A stretch of 64,000 bases of DNA from positions 2,666,001-2,730,000 of the forward strand of contig NZ_LT702999.1 of assembly GCF_900149685.1 (NCBI RefSeq), read 5' to 3'. Shown here in pieces: positions 40,201 through 48,448 of the stretch. The notes under the pieces were generated by a model. It was not told where the DNA came from and ran no database searches. It was given only the letters and a program-made list of their open reading frames with translations. The DNA comes from Erythrobacter sp. Alg231-14. Lineage in GTDB: Bacteria; Pseudomonadota; Alphaproteobacteria; Sphingomonadales; Sphingomonadaceae. The translations under genes and the position numbers were made by a program. Every line of letters begins with the position of its first letter. The first letter of the stretch is position 1.

Positions 40201-40830
40201 CGCGCAATGGCGCAACGTTGGCAAACCGCGCATCAAATGCGGCAACAGATCCGGTAGAATACCCGACACATCGCCCCCCAAGTCGCTGCCATCCAACGCT
40301 ACAACATTGCTGGCCCAAGCGGGAATGGTGAAACGCGTCTCCAAATCCTCTGGTGGCATCACGATCAACTGCACATCCTCTGCATGATCGGCCAACATCG
40401 ACAGGCTGATCTCGCACACGCCCTTTTCCTGCCACTCCCCCGAGAGAGTTTGCATGCGCCCGGCGCTGATCAAGCGGCACAAACGACCATAAGCGGCGCG
40501 GTTTTTGGGATAGGCGAGGAAGGTTATCCCTTCGGTCGTTTCGATCCGGCATCCGATGACGGGCCGCAATTTCAACGTGCTCGCCTCTGTGTGGATGCGC
40601 ACCACACCGGCAAAACTGTTCGCATCCGCGATGCCAATTGCATCATAGCCAAGCCGTTGAGCGGTCGTCACCAGATCAACCGCATCCGAAGCGCCGCGCA
40701 GAAAGCTAAAACAACTGACAAGGCCCAATTCGACAAAGGGCGCACGCGGTGGCGCCTCGATCAGGTCCGGATCAATCTCCAACGTGCGTTTATCGGGGGT
40801 AAGCGGCGCGTCTGGCATATCACGCCCCAC
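37300..40830 (-). CDS. dnaE2: Error-prone DNA polymerase DnaE2 (ImuC)
   Basis: The 1176-residue DNA polymerase III alpha-type enzyme of the SOS mutasome. PHP domain at the N-terminus ([32 protein letters not shown]), active-site [25 protein letters not shown], then [18 protein letters not shown], and a C-terminal OB domain. It is somewhat longer than typical DnaE2. The start is GTG 40830, or ATG 40818. A LexA box lies 112 bases upstream. It normally follows imuB; here two genes separate them. Confidence 0.93.
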   Translation of the reverse strand: [1176 protein letters not shown]

Positions 40831-41144
40831 ACATCCCTATTCCCCGTGAAATACGATGCGCATGACGCATCACATTCCGCCGTATCGGTAAGGTTTGGGA
40901 TTTCTGTTTGAGCGATTTTTGGGTCATCGGAACACCTTCGTGTTCCTTATATGTTCTCACCCCTCAATCACCAAATGCAAATTGTGCAATGAAATGGGAA
41001 CCCATGCGCGGATGAAACATTATCACAGCACGACCGGGCCCCTCTGGCGAGCAATCCTGCTCGTGATGTCGGACGTAACCTGCGGCGAATGATGCCGATG
41101 TTATTTATGGGGGGCGCGCGGCGCTCTCCGTAAGGGAGTACAGT
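40831..41144. other. Divergent intergenic region between dnaE2 and a lipoprotein gene
   Basis: A 314-base spacer holding the LexA box at 40942-40956 and a Shine-Dalgarno GTAAGGGAG before ATG 41145. I see no further gene. Another partial half-site GAAC lies at 40930, so the LexA region may be more than one box. Confidence 0.5.
40942..40956. promoter_or_regulatory. LexA box upstream of dnaE2
   Basis: GTTC-N7-GTTC (40942-40945 and 40953-40956), the alphaproteobacterial direct-repeat LexA site. The spacer and flanks nearly match the box upstream of imuA at 44766-44780, including TGTTCC at its left edge. Confidence 0.85.
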
Positions 41145-41711
41145 ATGAACAAATTTATGATTGTCCCAGTGATCGGCGTTAGCGCCCTCACCCTTGCTGC
41201 TTGCGATAGCGCAGCGACCAAGGCGGACGCGGCCAAAGCCAATCCAATCACCGAAGCCGAAGTAGAAGCGGCTCAGATCGCTTGGGGCGAAGGCATTGTC
41301 GCAATCGGCCAGGTCTTCACAGAAGAAGGCGATTACAGCGGCCGCGCCGCGGAACACATCGCAACGCATTACGCCTATGGCGATGATGCAACGATCCTGT
41401 TCAAGCCGACATTGGCTTCCGAAGATCAATTCCGCGAAACATCCGAAGAAGCGCTTAGCTACTTCGTTGGCACCGAAGGCACCGAAGATGGCGGCTTTGC
41501 CATCGCGCCCTACAGCGCGGTTCGTTGGGAAAACAACGGCACCGTGATCGACGAAGACGGTGATATGGCGGTTGCCATGGGCAATTACTTCTTCACCGGA
41601 TCAGACGGCAACGAAACAAAGGTCGAATATTCATTCGCCTATGAAAAAGACGATGCCGGTGATCTCAAAATTGTCCTGCACCATTCCTCATTGCCTTTCA
41701 GCCCTAACTGA
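41145..41711 (+). CDS. Lipoprotein of a SnoaL/NTF2-like family
   Basis: A 188-residue lipoprotein: lipobox LAAC (about residues 17-20), then an alpha+beta domain that resembles the NTF2/SnoaL fold. It reads IAWGEGIVAIGQVFTEEGDY, YGDDATILFKPTLASEDQFR, LSYFVGTEG, and a C-terminal KIVLHHSSLPF. Homologues are sometimes labelled phosphoribosyl-AMP cyclohydrolase, which is a mislabel as far as I recall. No catalytic residues are evident. It sits inside the mutasome block but has no visible link to it. Confidence 0.75.
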   Translation: MNKFMIVPVIGVSALTLAACDSAATKADAAKANPITEAEVEAAQIAWGEGIVAIGQVFTEEGDYSGRAAEHIATHYAYGDDATILFKPTLASEDQFRETSEEALSYFVGTEGTEDGGFAIAPYSAVRWENNGTVIDEDGDMAVAMGNYFFTGSDGNETKVEYSFAYEKDDAGDLKIVLHHSSLPFSPN

Positions 41712-41730
41712 ACGGTACGTTGGTAAGAAT

Positions 41731-41764
41731 GGGGGTCGGGGCAATGCTCCGGCCCCCTTTTTTT
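41731..41764 (+). terminator. Rho-independent terminator after the lipoprotein gene
   Basis: A 12-bp stem (41731-41742 with 41746-41757, allowing G-U pairs) closed by a 3-base loop and followed by seven T. It ends the plus-strand transcript before the PilZ gene. Confidence 0.88.
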
Positions 41765-41780
41765 GGTCAGAGGGTGGCGT

Positions 41781-42116
41781 TCAAACGCGGTAGATTTGGT
41801 GTTGTTGAGGGGTGATATCCGCACCGTTCGCGGAACACAGATGGTCCAAAACGGCCGCGTGCATTTGCCCTTCGAATGCGACGCCGGCGAAACGATCTTC
41901 GATCCAAACGATCGTGCCCAATGGCGCGTTGATGCCGCCGACTTTCATCGTCACGCGGTCCCCCACCGTGGCGAAACCTCGGGTTGCTTTGATTTTGCAG
42001 CCGCCTTGGGAAATGTCGATCATATCGACATAGGTGACGCGCGATTTCACACGGCTTTTCACCATGAGGCTTAGGGGTCTACGTTCGGCCCTGCTTATGA
42101 CAGAATAGGCGGTCAT
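41781..42116 (-). CDS. PilZ-domain protein
   Basis: A 111-residue single-domain protein with the c-di-GMP motifs: the first motif around SRAERRP, the D-x-S-x-x-G motif as DISQGGCKI, and a barrel finishing IVWIEDRFAGVAFE. Its RxxxR motif is imperfect, so binding is not certain. The frame opens at TTG 42146, but ATG 42116 is preferred. It lies between dnaE2 and imuB without an evident link to repair. Confidence 0.8.
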   Translation of the reverse strand: MTAYSVISRAERRPLSLMVKSRVKSRVTYVDMIDISQGGCKIKATRGFATVGDRVTMKVGGINAPLGTIVWIEDRFAGVAFEGQMHAAVLDHLCSANGADITPQQHQIYRV

Positions 42117-42251
42117 GGAGCCTGTTTCGCAGAAGTCTGTAAACAAAGCTTAACCGCGCCGGTAAACAGGAATTAACCATGCGATGTGTGGCAGAAAGCA
42201 CGAGGCGGATTACCACCCATTGCATCACGTCACACCGCTTTGCTTTGGCCT

Positions 42252-43943
42252 TCACGCGTAAAGTCCCTGCAAAAACCAATCGGGCATCCCGCCACGCCCA
42301 TCTGTCGCCAAACCGTGGCGATACATCCAATACCGCCGTCCCTTATCGTCTTCGATCCGATAGTAATCACGCAATCGCACGGTCGATTTTTCCCGCCACC
42401 ACTCCGGCGCAATACGCTCTGGTCCTTCAACCCGGTTCACTTCGTGCACTTTGCCACGCCAACGAAAGCGTTGGGGATAGCCATCGGGTGACGCGTAAAG
42501 CACCGCAATCCGTTCCGGCCGATCCAACAATTTCAACGGTCTGGCGCGCGGTTCCACAATGGCGTGCGCGGCCGATTCCGGACTTAACGGATGGTGCCAG
42601 ATTTGCGACCGTTCCGGCAGATGGCTGGCATATGGGATCGGGCGTCGCACCGCGCTTGGACCAAGCCGCACGCTCAACCGATCCAAACACGCGGCAAGCG
42701 ATGTGCCGTGACGTTCGGCCGCCTCTTCGACATCGCGTTGATCCACATCCATTGGTTCGGCCCAACTGGCGCGCAAACGCACCGTTTCGATCCCAAACCC
42801 GGCATCAATACCTTCCAGTTTTTCCGCAAACAGCCGGTTGATATGCGCCGGCTCCCGTGTCGCCGCGGCCATTTCAAGCCGCCGTACAATCACCTCTCCA
42901 TCAACACGCCATAGGCCCAGATCAAGCCGCCGGGCACCCTCACCCCGCCCCTCCAATTCACGCGCCATATCGGTGGCCAAATCGGCAAGCACCTGATCCA
43001 GCAAGGAACGATGGCGCAGCGGTTCCATCAACCGGCGTTGAACCAACGGCATTGTGTGTTGAACCACAGGCAAAAGAGGTTCGGGCACGCGGCCCAATAT
43101 TTGATCAAGCCGGATGAGCGGATTGGCCGAAGGGGATTTGCGATTGCGAAATCGACGATGCAGCGCGTCCCGCGCCGCCGCTTCGGATCGGTTCACGGCG
43201 CCTTGCGTGATATCAGCAAGATCGCCAAGCCGTTTGAGGCCCAAGCGTCGCAGCACCGTTAAAACATCACCGTCCAGCCTAAGCGCTGCGACCGGGAAAT
43301 CGGCCAGACGGCGCATGGGATCCTCGTGCCCCCCAAGGATGAGACGCGCGCCCCTGTTCTGAGCGCCATAATGCGCCATCGCCCACGCTGCACCCGCAGT
43401 CGGTGCAATACCGGCGCGAACCGTCAATTTGCGTTTGGCAAATGCGGCATCCACATCATCCAGCAAGCGCCTCTCTCCGCCAAAAAGATGCGCCGCCGCC
43501 GTGATATCAACCAACACACCATCAGGCGGATCGAGCGCGCTCCACGGACCCCAGCGTTGCGCCCAAATGGCAAGCTTTTCCAGAAAGGCGAGATCGCCCG
43601 CCGGGTCCGCAGGGGCGGTTTGGATCTGCGGACACAAAGTGCGCGCATCTGCGAGCATCATTCCTGGCTGTGCACCGGCCAGTGCACCGGCATCATTCAC
43701 CGCATCAACGCGTGGCCCATGCGCTGTTTCAGTGATGAGAACGGTGGGTTCCGCGTCTGGGCCGCACCCGCGTTCGACCCCCTCCCCATTAGGCGCGAGC
43801 GACAGCCGCCAGCGATCGACCGACAGTCGGGCGCACCAAATGGCCAATATTCTGCGACCGTGCTGTGTATTGTTGAGCAGAGTGGTGCCGGTTTCCTGAC
43901 CTGTTTTCGGGGGGTTGTTGTGCGCAGAGGCGTCCGTCTTCAT
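42252..43943 (-). CDS. imuB: ImuB, Y-family polymerase-like mutasome subunit
   Basis: A 563-residue Y-family-like protein that bridges DnaE2 and the sliding clamp in SOS mutagenesis; the family usually lacks catalytic acidic residues. The body starts RRILAIWCARLSVDRWRLSLAP at residue 30, then LCPQIQTAPADP and LFGGERRLLDDVDAAFAKRKLTVRAGIAPTAGAAWAMAHYG. The C-terminal ends YRIEDDKGRRYWMYRHG. ATG 43943 leaves about 29 extra N-terminal residues and overlaps imuA by 155 bases. A later non-ATG start cannot be excluded. Confidence 0.92.
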   Translation of the reverse strand: MKTDASAHNNPPKTGQETGTTLLNNTQHGRRILAIWCARLSVDRWRLSLAPNGEGVERGCGPDAEPTVLITETAHGPRVDAVNDAGALAGAQPGMMLADARTLCPQIQTAPADPAGDLAFLEKLAIWAQRWGPWSALDPPDGVLVDITAAAHLFGGERRLLDDVDAAFAKRKLTVRAGIAPTAGAAWAMAHYGAQNRGARLILGGHEDPMRRLADFPVAALRLDGDVLTVLRRLGLKRLGDLADITQGAVNRSEAAARDALHRRFRNRKSPSANPLIRLDQILGRVPEPLLPVVQHTMPLVQRRLMEPLRHRSLLDQVLADLATDMARELEGRGEGARRLDLGLWRVDGEVIVRRLEMAAATREPAHINRLFAEKLEGIDAGFGIETVRLRASWAEPMDVDQRDVEEAAERHGTSLAACLDRLSVRLGPSAVRRPIPYASHLPERSQIWHHPLSPESAAHAIVEPRARPLKLLDRPERIAVLYASPDGYPQRFRWRGKVHEVNRVEGPERIAPEWWREKSTVRLRDYYRIEDDKGRRYWMYRHGLATDGRGGMPDWFLQGLYA

Positions 43944-44739
43944 TGCTCAAAATCCATTTGCCAGGAGCGTGGTTTCGCGCCCGAAACAGCTCCGCCTTCC
44001 ATGCCGGTGCGCCGGGAGCATCCGCATTCCAAAGCGGCGGCGCAGATGGGGCCGGTTCGGCCTGCCAACGCATTCGGGCCGATGACAAATCCGCCTCTGC
44101 CTCCAACCGCACCAGCCACAGCGCGATCCCCTGTTTTTGGGCCGTCAGGCTTAATCGTCGCGATGCGGTGAAATCGAGCGCCCTCGGATTGCCCACGATC
44201 TCTCCGATCACACAGGCAAGATCGCGGCACTTCAAACCTTCTTCGAGCGCGAACAAAGCGTCTTGAGCGTTCTGTGCCTCGACATGGATCAATCGGTCCC
44301 GCAATTCCGGCGGCAACCCTTGGGCAAAGGGCCTACCGCTGCGTTCAACCGCCCGTTTATCTTGCACCCATAGGACCTGGCGACGGTCGATCGCTTCCGC
44401 CGTGGGATCGCGGCGCCTCTTTGCGTTCCCATCCACCGACAGAGCATCGCACGACAGAGCGTCAGACAACAAAGCATCACAGGCCAAGGCCAGCGCAAGC
44501 CCCGCTCCGCCCGCATCCGACGCGCTTGCGAAAATCTCACTATGAAGCGGTTGATCTGAGAGACCTGGCCTCCACCGACCTTCCCTCACCAAATCTTTGG
44601 GTGAGGCGACAATGTCATTCGCCGACAGACGCACGCGCGCAGCCCTCTCTTTAGGAAGAGAAGGAACAGACAAAGTCTCGGTCAGGGCATCGTGCGCTTT
44701 CACGCCGGAAGGAAGGATAGAATTTTTCATAAGGAACAC
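43789..44739 (-). CDS. imuA: ImuA, RecA-like SOS mutasome protein
   Basis: A 316-residue ImuA-type protein; its domain carries IFASASDAGGAGLALALACDALL, QVLWVQDKRAVERSGRPFAQGL, LEEGLKCRDLACVIGEIVGNPRALDFTASRRLSLTAQKQG and GKWILSNEDGRL. It works with ImuB and DnaE2 under LexA. The last 50 or so residues overlap imuB in another frame and are unlike the family, so an earlier stop may have been lost. ATG 44739 or ATG 44730 may be the start. Confidence 0.88.
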   Translation of the reverse strand: MFLMKNSILPSGVKAHDALTETLSVPSLPKERAARVRLSANDIVASPKDLVREGRWRPGLSDQPLHSEIFASASDAGGAGLALALACDALLSDALSCDALSVDGNAKRRRDPTAEAIDRRQVLWVQDKRAVERSGRPFAQGLPPELRDRLIHVEAQNAQDALFALEEGLKCRDLACVIGEIVGNPRALDFTASRRLSLTAQKQGIALWLVRLEAEADLSSARMRWQAEPAPSAPPLWNADAPGAPAWKAELFRARNHAPGKWILSNEDGRLCAQQPPENRSGNRHHSAQQYTARSQNIGHLVRPTVGRSLAAVARA

Positions 44740-44765
44740 TGTGAAGACTCAGGTGAGTCTCATTT

Positions 44766-44780
44766 GTTCCTATTATGTTC
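44766..44780. promoter_or_regulatory. LexA box upstream of imuA
   Basis: GTTC at 44766-44769 and GTTC at 44777-44780, separated by 7 bases. It is 27 bases upstream of the imuA start codon, in the same orientation relative to its gene as the dnaE2 box. Confidence 0.88.
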
Positions 44781-44850
44781 CACAATTGAGAAGGGATTAC
44801 AAGCCGCATGGCCTGCAATCCCTCTCAATCAATCCGGCTCTCTCAATAAA

Positions 44851-46284
44851 TCAGGCCCCAAGGATCTCCGGGAACAACCCAGTTACCAAAATCAGGCCCA
44901 CGGCCAGCGGGCACAACCACGCAATCAAGAACCGCCAAGCACTCAGCCAAACGCCCGACAAACCAGTCATCTCAGCAACCAACTTGCGATCAGCACGCCA
45001 ACCGACAAAAATGGCCGTAAAGAACGCGCCCAACGGCAACATCACCTTACCGGTAAACCCATCAACCGTGTCCAAAATGTCAGTCTCCGCAAAGAGCGAC
45101 CAGAACCCGAGTAGGCGAACATCAGACCACACATTGTAGCCAAGCAAACACGCCACCCCAATAAGGAACGCGCCGCCGCCAAAAATCATCGTCGATTTTG
45201 GACGGCTCCACCCCATCTCACCAATGCCCCAAGCGACGGGCACCTCAAGCAGTGAAATCGAACTGGTAACAGCGGCCACCAAGATCAGGACAAAAAACAA
45301 AAGACCGATCAAAGCCCCAGCCGGCATCGTCTGAAATGCGAACGGCAATGTCTGGAACACCAACGTCGGGCCAGCCGCAGGGTCCAGTCCCACAGCGAAC
45401 ACAATTGGGAAAATCATCAATCCAGCGATCAAAGCAACACCGGTGTCGGCAAAAGCGATGGTCAAAGAAGTTGGCCCAAGCCCCGCTGAACCCTTAATGT
45501 AAGACCCATAAGTGATCAGTCCAGCAACCCCCAAAGACAGCGAGAACAGCGCCTGACCCAGCGCAGTGTTCATCACTTGCGGCGTCAGCTTCGACCAATC
45601 GGGCGTAAACAGAAAGGCCAGAGCCTCTGTCATATCGCCCACAAAGGCACCGTAAATCGTAATCCCAACAAGCAAGACGAAGAACATCGGCATCAAGATC
45701 GTCGCAGCCGCCTCAATCCCCGAGCCAATCCCACGCGCTACAATCGTGAAGGTCGCGCCCATAAACACCGCATGCATGGCAAGAAGCAGCCAAGGATTGC
45801 CAAACAGCCCACCCAGACGGTCCTGAATATCGGTTTGACTTTCTCCCGGTAGTGCACCGCGGAAAAGATCACCTGAGCCAACCGCGCTCAAAAAGTCGCC
45901 GCCCATAACGCCAACATAATACAGCACCCACCCGGCTACGACCGAATAGAATGACAAAATAAGGAATGCCGCAACAACGCCGAGCAGGCCAAACCCGCTC
46001 CACGCTTTCGACACTCCAGACTTTTCAGCGACCGTACGGATTGAACCAACCGCATCATTCTGCCCGGTCCGTCCAATAAAAATCTCAGACACAACAAGAG
46101 GTAGGCCCAATAGGAAAACGCAGCCGACATAGAACAGGACAAACGCCCCGCCCCCATTTTCACCCGCGAGCGTTGGGAAACGCCAAACGTTCCCCAAACC
46201 AACCGCCGCGCCAACGGCGGCCAGAATAAACGCACTGCGCGATGACCAACCCTCACGCGCGGTCGAACCGGTGGATGCTACCAT
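44851..46284 (-). CDS. Sodium-dependent transporter of the NSS family
   Basis: A 477-residue inner-membrane protein of the neurotransmitter:sodium symporter family. The N-terminal WSSRSAFILAAVGAAVGLGNVWRFPTLAGENGGGAFVLFYVGCVFLLGLPLVVSEIFIGR is the conserved helix 1-2 region with the sodium/substrate unwound segment. About 11-12 helices follow. Bacterial members carry amino acids; the substrate here cannot be read. It is divergent from panB. Confidence 0.92.
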   Translation of the reverse strand: MVASTGSTAREGWSSRSAFILAAVGAAVGLGNVWRFPTLAGENGGGAFVLFYVGCVFLLGLPLVVSEIFIGRTGQNDAVGSIRTVAEKSGVSKAWSGFGLLGVVAAFLILSFYSVVAGWVLYYVGVMGGDFLSAVGSGDLFRGALPGESQTDIQDRLGGLFGNPWLLLAMHAVFMGATFTIVARGIGSGIEAAATILMPMFFVLLVGITIYGAFVGDMTEALAFLFTPDWSKLTPQVMNTALGQALFSLSLGVAGLITYGSYIKGSAGLGPTSLTIAFADTGVALIAGLMIFPIVFAVGLDPAAGPTLVFQTLPFAFQTMPAGALIGLLFFVLILVAAVTSSISLLEVPVAWGIGEMGWSRPKSTMIFGGGAFLIGVACLLGYNVWSDVRLLGFWSLFAETDILDTVDGFTGKVMLPLGAFFTAIFVGWRADRKLVAEMTGLSGVWLSAWRFLIAWLCPLAVGLILVTGLFPEILGA

Positions 46285-46430
46285 GTCTTAAAATACCCTC
46301 TTATCGCGCGGCAATCACCGCGCCTGTCCCTTTATAGCCCCTTACTGCAACGAAACCGCGCCTGCGCCAAGGGTTGACGACACATTGTACACTTTGCCTT
46401 CTTTGAGACGGGGCGCTAAATGCTTTGCCT

Positions 46431-47303
46431 ATGTCTACTACATTCCAGCTTGATACGAGCACCAGCCGAGCGACCCCCACGCCAAAGCCACGAAAAAGGC
46501 TGACGGTACCGCGCATTCGGGATCGCAAGAAAGACGGCACCACCCAAGAACCCCTAGTTATGTTGACCGCATACACTGCGCGTCAGGCGCAATTGCTTGA
46601 TGCGCATTGCGACATATTGCTGGTCGGGGATTCGCTGGGTCAGGTGATCTATGGTTTGGACAGCACGTTGCCCGTTACCGTCGATATGATGATCAATCAC
46701 GGCGCAGCGGTGGTGCGCGGCAGCTACCACAGCCTTGTCGTCGTCGACATGCCATTTGGTGCGTACGAAGCTTCTCCCGAAAAAGCGTTCGAAGTGGCGG
46801 CCAAGATCATGGCAGATACAGGTTGCGCCGCTGTCAAATTGGAAGGCGGCGAGGCGATGGCCGAAACCATTGCCTTTCTAACCAATCGCGGCATCCCGGT
46901 AATGGCGCATGTTGGCCTTACCCCCCAAGCGGTGAATGTCTTGGGCGGATATGCGGCGCGCGGGCGATCTCAGGAAGAGCATGAGAAAATCATGCGCGAT
47001 GGCAAAGCGGTTCAAGATGCGGGTGCCTTTGCGGTGGTCGCAGAAGGGGTGATTGAACCGATTGCAATTTCGCTGACCAAGTCGCTGGAGATACCTGTGA
47101 TTGGTATTGGCGCATCTGCCCAATGCGATGGTCAGGTTTTGGTGACCGAGGATATGCTGGGCATGTTTGAACGCGTGCCCCGTTTTGTGAAACGGTATGA
47201 CGACATCGCCGGTATGATCGACAAAACGGTTGCCGCCTATGCAAGCGAAGTGCGCGACCGCAGCTTTCCCGGCGAAGAACAAACCTATCAACCCAAAAAG
47301 TGA
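46431..47303 (+). CDS. panB: 3-methyl-2-oxobutanoate hydroxymethyltransferase (PanB)
   Basis: Converts 2-oxoisovalerate to ketopantoate with methylene-THF, the first step of pantothenate synthesis. It draws on the same keto acid as valine and leucine synthesis. Motifs: TAYTARQAQLLDAHCDILLVGDSLGQVIYGLDSTLPVTVDMMI, VVDMPFGAYE, AVKLEGGEAMAETI, MAHVGLTPQAVNVLGGY and VIGIGASAQCDGQVLVTEDMLGM. The N-terminus to about residue 30 is a longer, basic extension. TTG 46425 precedes ATG 46431; the ATG is used. Confidence 0.96.
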   Translation: MSTTFQLDTSTSRATPTPKPRKRLTVPRIRDRKKDGTTQEPLVMLTAYTARQAQLLDAHCDILLVGDSLGQVIYGLDSTLPVTVDMMINHGAAVVRGSYHSLVVVDMPFGAYEASPEKAFEVAAKIMADTGCAAVKLEGGEAMAETIAFLTNRGIPVMAHVGLTPQAVNVLGGYAARGRSQEEHEKIMRDGKAVQDAGAFAVVAEGVIEPIAISLTKSLEIPVIGIGASAQCDGQVLVTEDMLGMFERVPRFVKRYDDIAGMIDKTVAAYASEVRDRSFPGEEQTYQPKK

Positions 47304-47362
47304 TCGCACGGGGTCTTCACTCAGAAGACAGTGTGCTCAACGCGTCTACCGCTCTCGCAGCA

Positions 47363-48388
47363 TTAGGCGCCCCGGTTGGTTGCGCCCTGATTGTCTGAGG
47401 CGTTGTCTTGCCCCGTTTTCTGATCCGCGTCGGACCCGGCCAATATGGTCGCAAACGGCGCGGCGAACATCAATTGCAACAGGTGGTACAGCAACAAGGG
47501 CGCGATCACGAAGCCGGCCACGTTGGCGGGAAAAAGGATCGCAGCCAGCGGCGCACCGATGGCCACGCTTTTTTGAGAACCAGCAAACACGAAAGCGATC
47601 CGGTCCCCCCTTGGATAATTCAGCGCCCCGGCACCGATCCAAGCGCCGCCCGTAGCCAGCACCAGATACGCCAATAAGAGTGCGGCAAAAATCGCCCACC
47701 CCATTGCGCCAAACATCCCGGCCAAACCTTGTTCCACCGCGCCGGAAAACGCGACATAAACCGCGGTTCCAATCACGATCCGATCGACCCACGCGACTTG
47801 GCCTTTGCGCTCTTTCAGCCAGTCTATCGTCCATCCCTGAACCATTTGGCCGATGATGAATGGTAAAACCAAGATAAGGCCGATGCGCATAATCGTCTCG
47901 GTGCCAATGTCTGCGGCTTCGCTACCTGCTAATGCGGCAAACAGAGGCGCGGTGATGAACACACCCGCAATATTGATTAAGGCTGCGCCCACCACGGACA
48001 ACGCAACATTACCCCCGGCCAGGCTGGTGTAAGATGTCGCCGATTGCACGGTCGATGGCAGCGTGCCCAGATACAGAAATCCCAAAGCGACCATAGGCGG
48101 CAGCCACAAGGTTGCGACGCTGGACAAGCCTAGGCCGATCGCTGGCATGGCCCCGAAAACCCAAAGGAACAGCGGCAGAAAGAACCGCCAATTGGAAAGG
48201 CCCCGCGCGATCTCTCCGCGTGCGATCCGCATGCCATTCACTAGGAATAATAGGAATATTGCGGCGTTCGAAACGAATTGCGCAGTGGCCCGAGCTTCTC
48301 CTGTGGCGGGAAACGCATTGGCCAGCAATGTCGCAATGAAAAGAACCAAGATCATCGGATCGGCAAACAAGGCAAAGCGGGATTTCAT
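47363..48388 (-). CDS. Bile acid:sodium symporter (BASS) family transporter
   Basis: A 341-residue membrane protein with about 9-10 helices. Its N-terminal ILVLFIATLLANAFPATGEA and later SYTSLAGGNVALSVVGAALINIAGVFITAP and FAGSQKSVAIGAPLAAILFP match the SBF-like (YfeH-type) branch of BASS proteins. Substrate unknown. C-terminal tail (residues 320-341) is polar and likely cytoplasmic. Convergent with panB. Confidence 0.85.
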   Translation of the reverse strand: MKSRFALFADPMILVLFIATLLANAFPATGEARATAQFVSNAAIFLLFLVNGMRIARGEIARGLSNWRFFLPLFLWVFGAMPAIGLGLSSVATLWLPPMVALGFLYLGTLPSTVQSATSYTSLAGGNVALSVVGAALINIAGVFITAPLFAALAGSEAADIGTETIMRIGLILVLPFIIGQMVQGWTIDWLKERKGQVAWVDRIVIGTAVYVAFSGAVEQGLAGMFGAMGWAIFAALLLAYLVLATGGAWIGAGALNYPRGDRIAFVFAGSQKSVAIGAPLAAILFPANVAGFVIAPLLLYHLLQLMFAAPFATILAGSDADQKTGQDNASDNQGATNRGA

Positions 48389-48448
48389 ACCCCGCGCCCT
48401 GCCCGCTCACATCACGAATGTCGAGCCGCGCGCATGGTTCGCCGTTTG

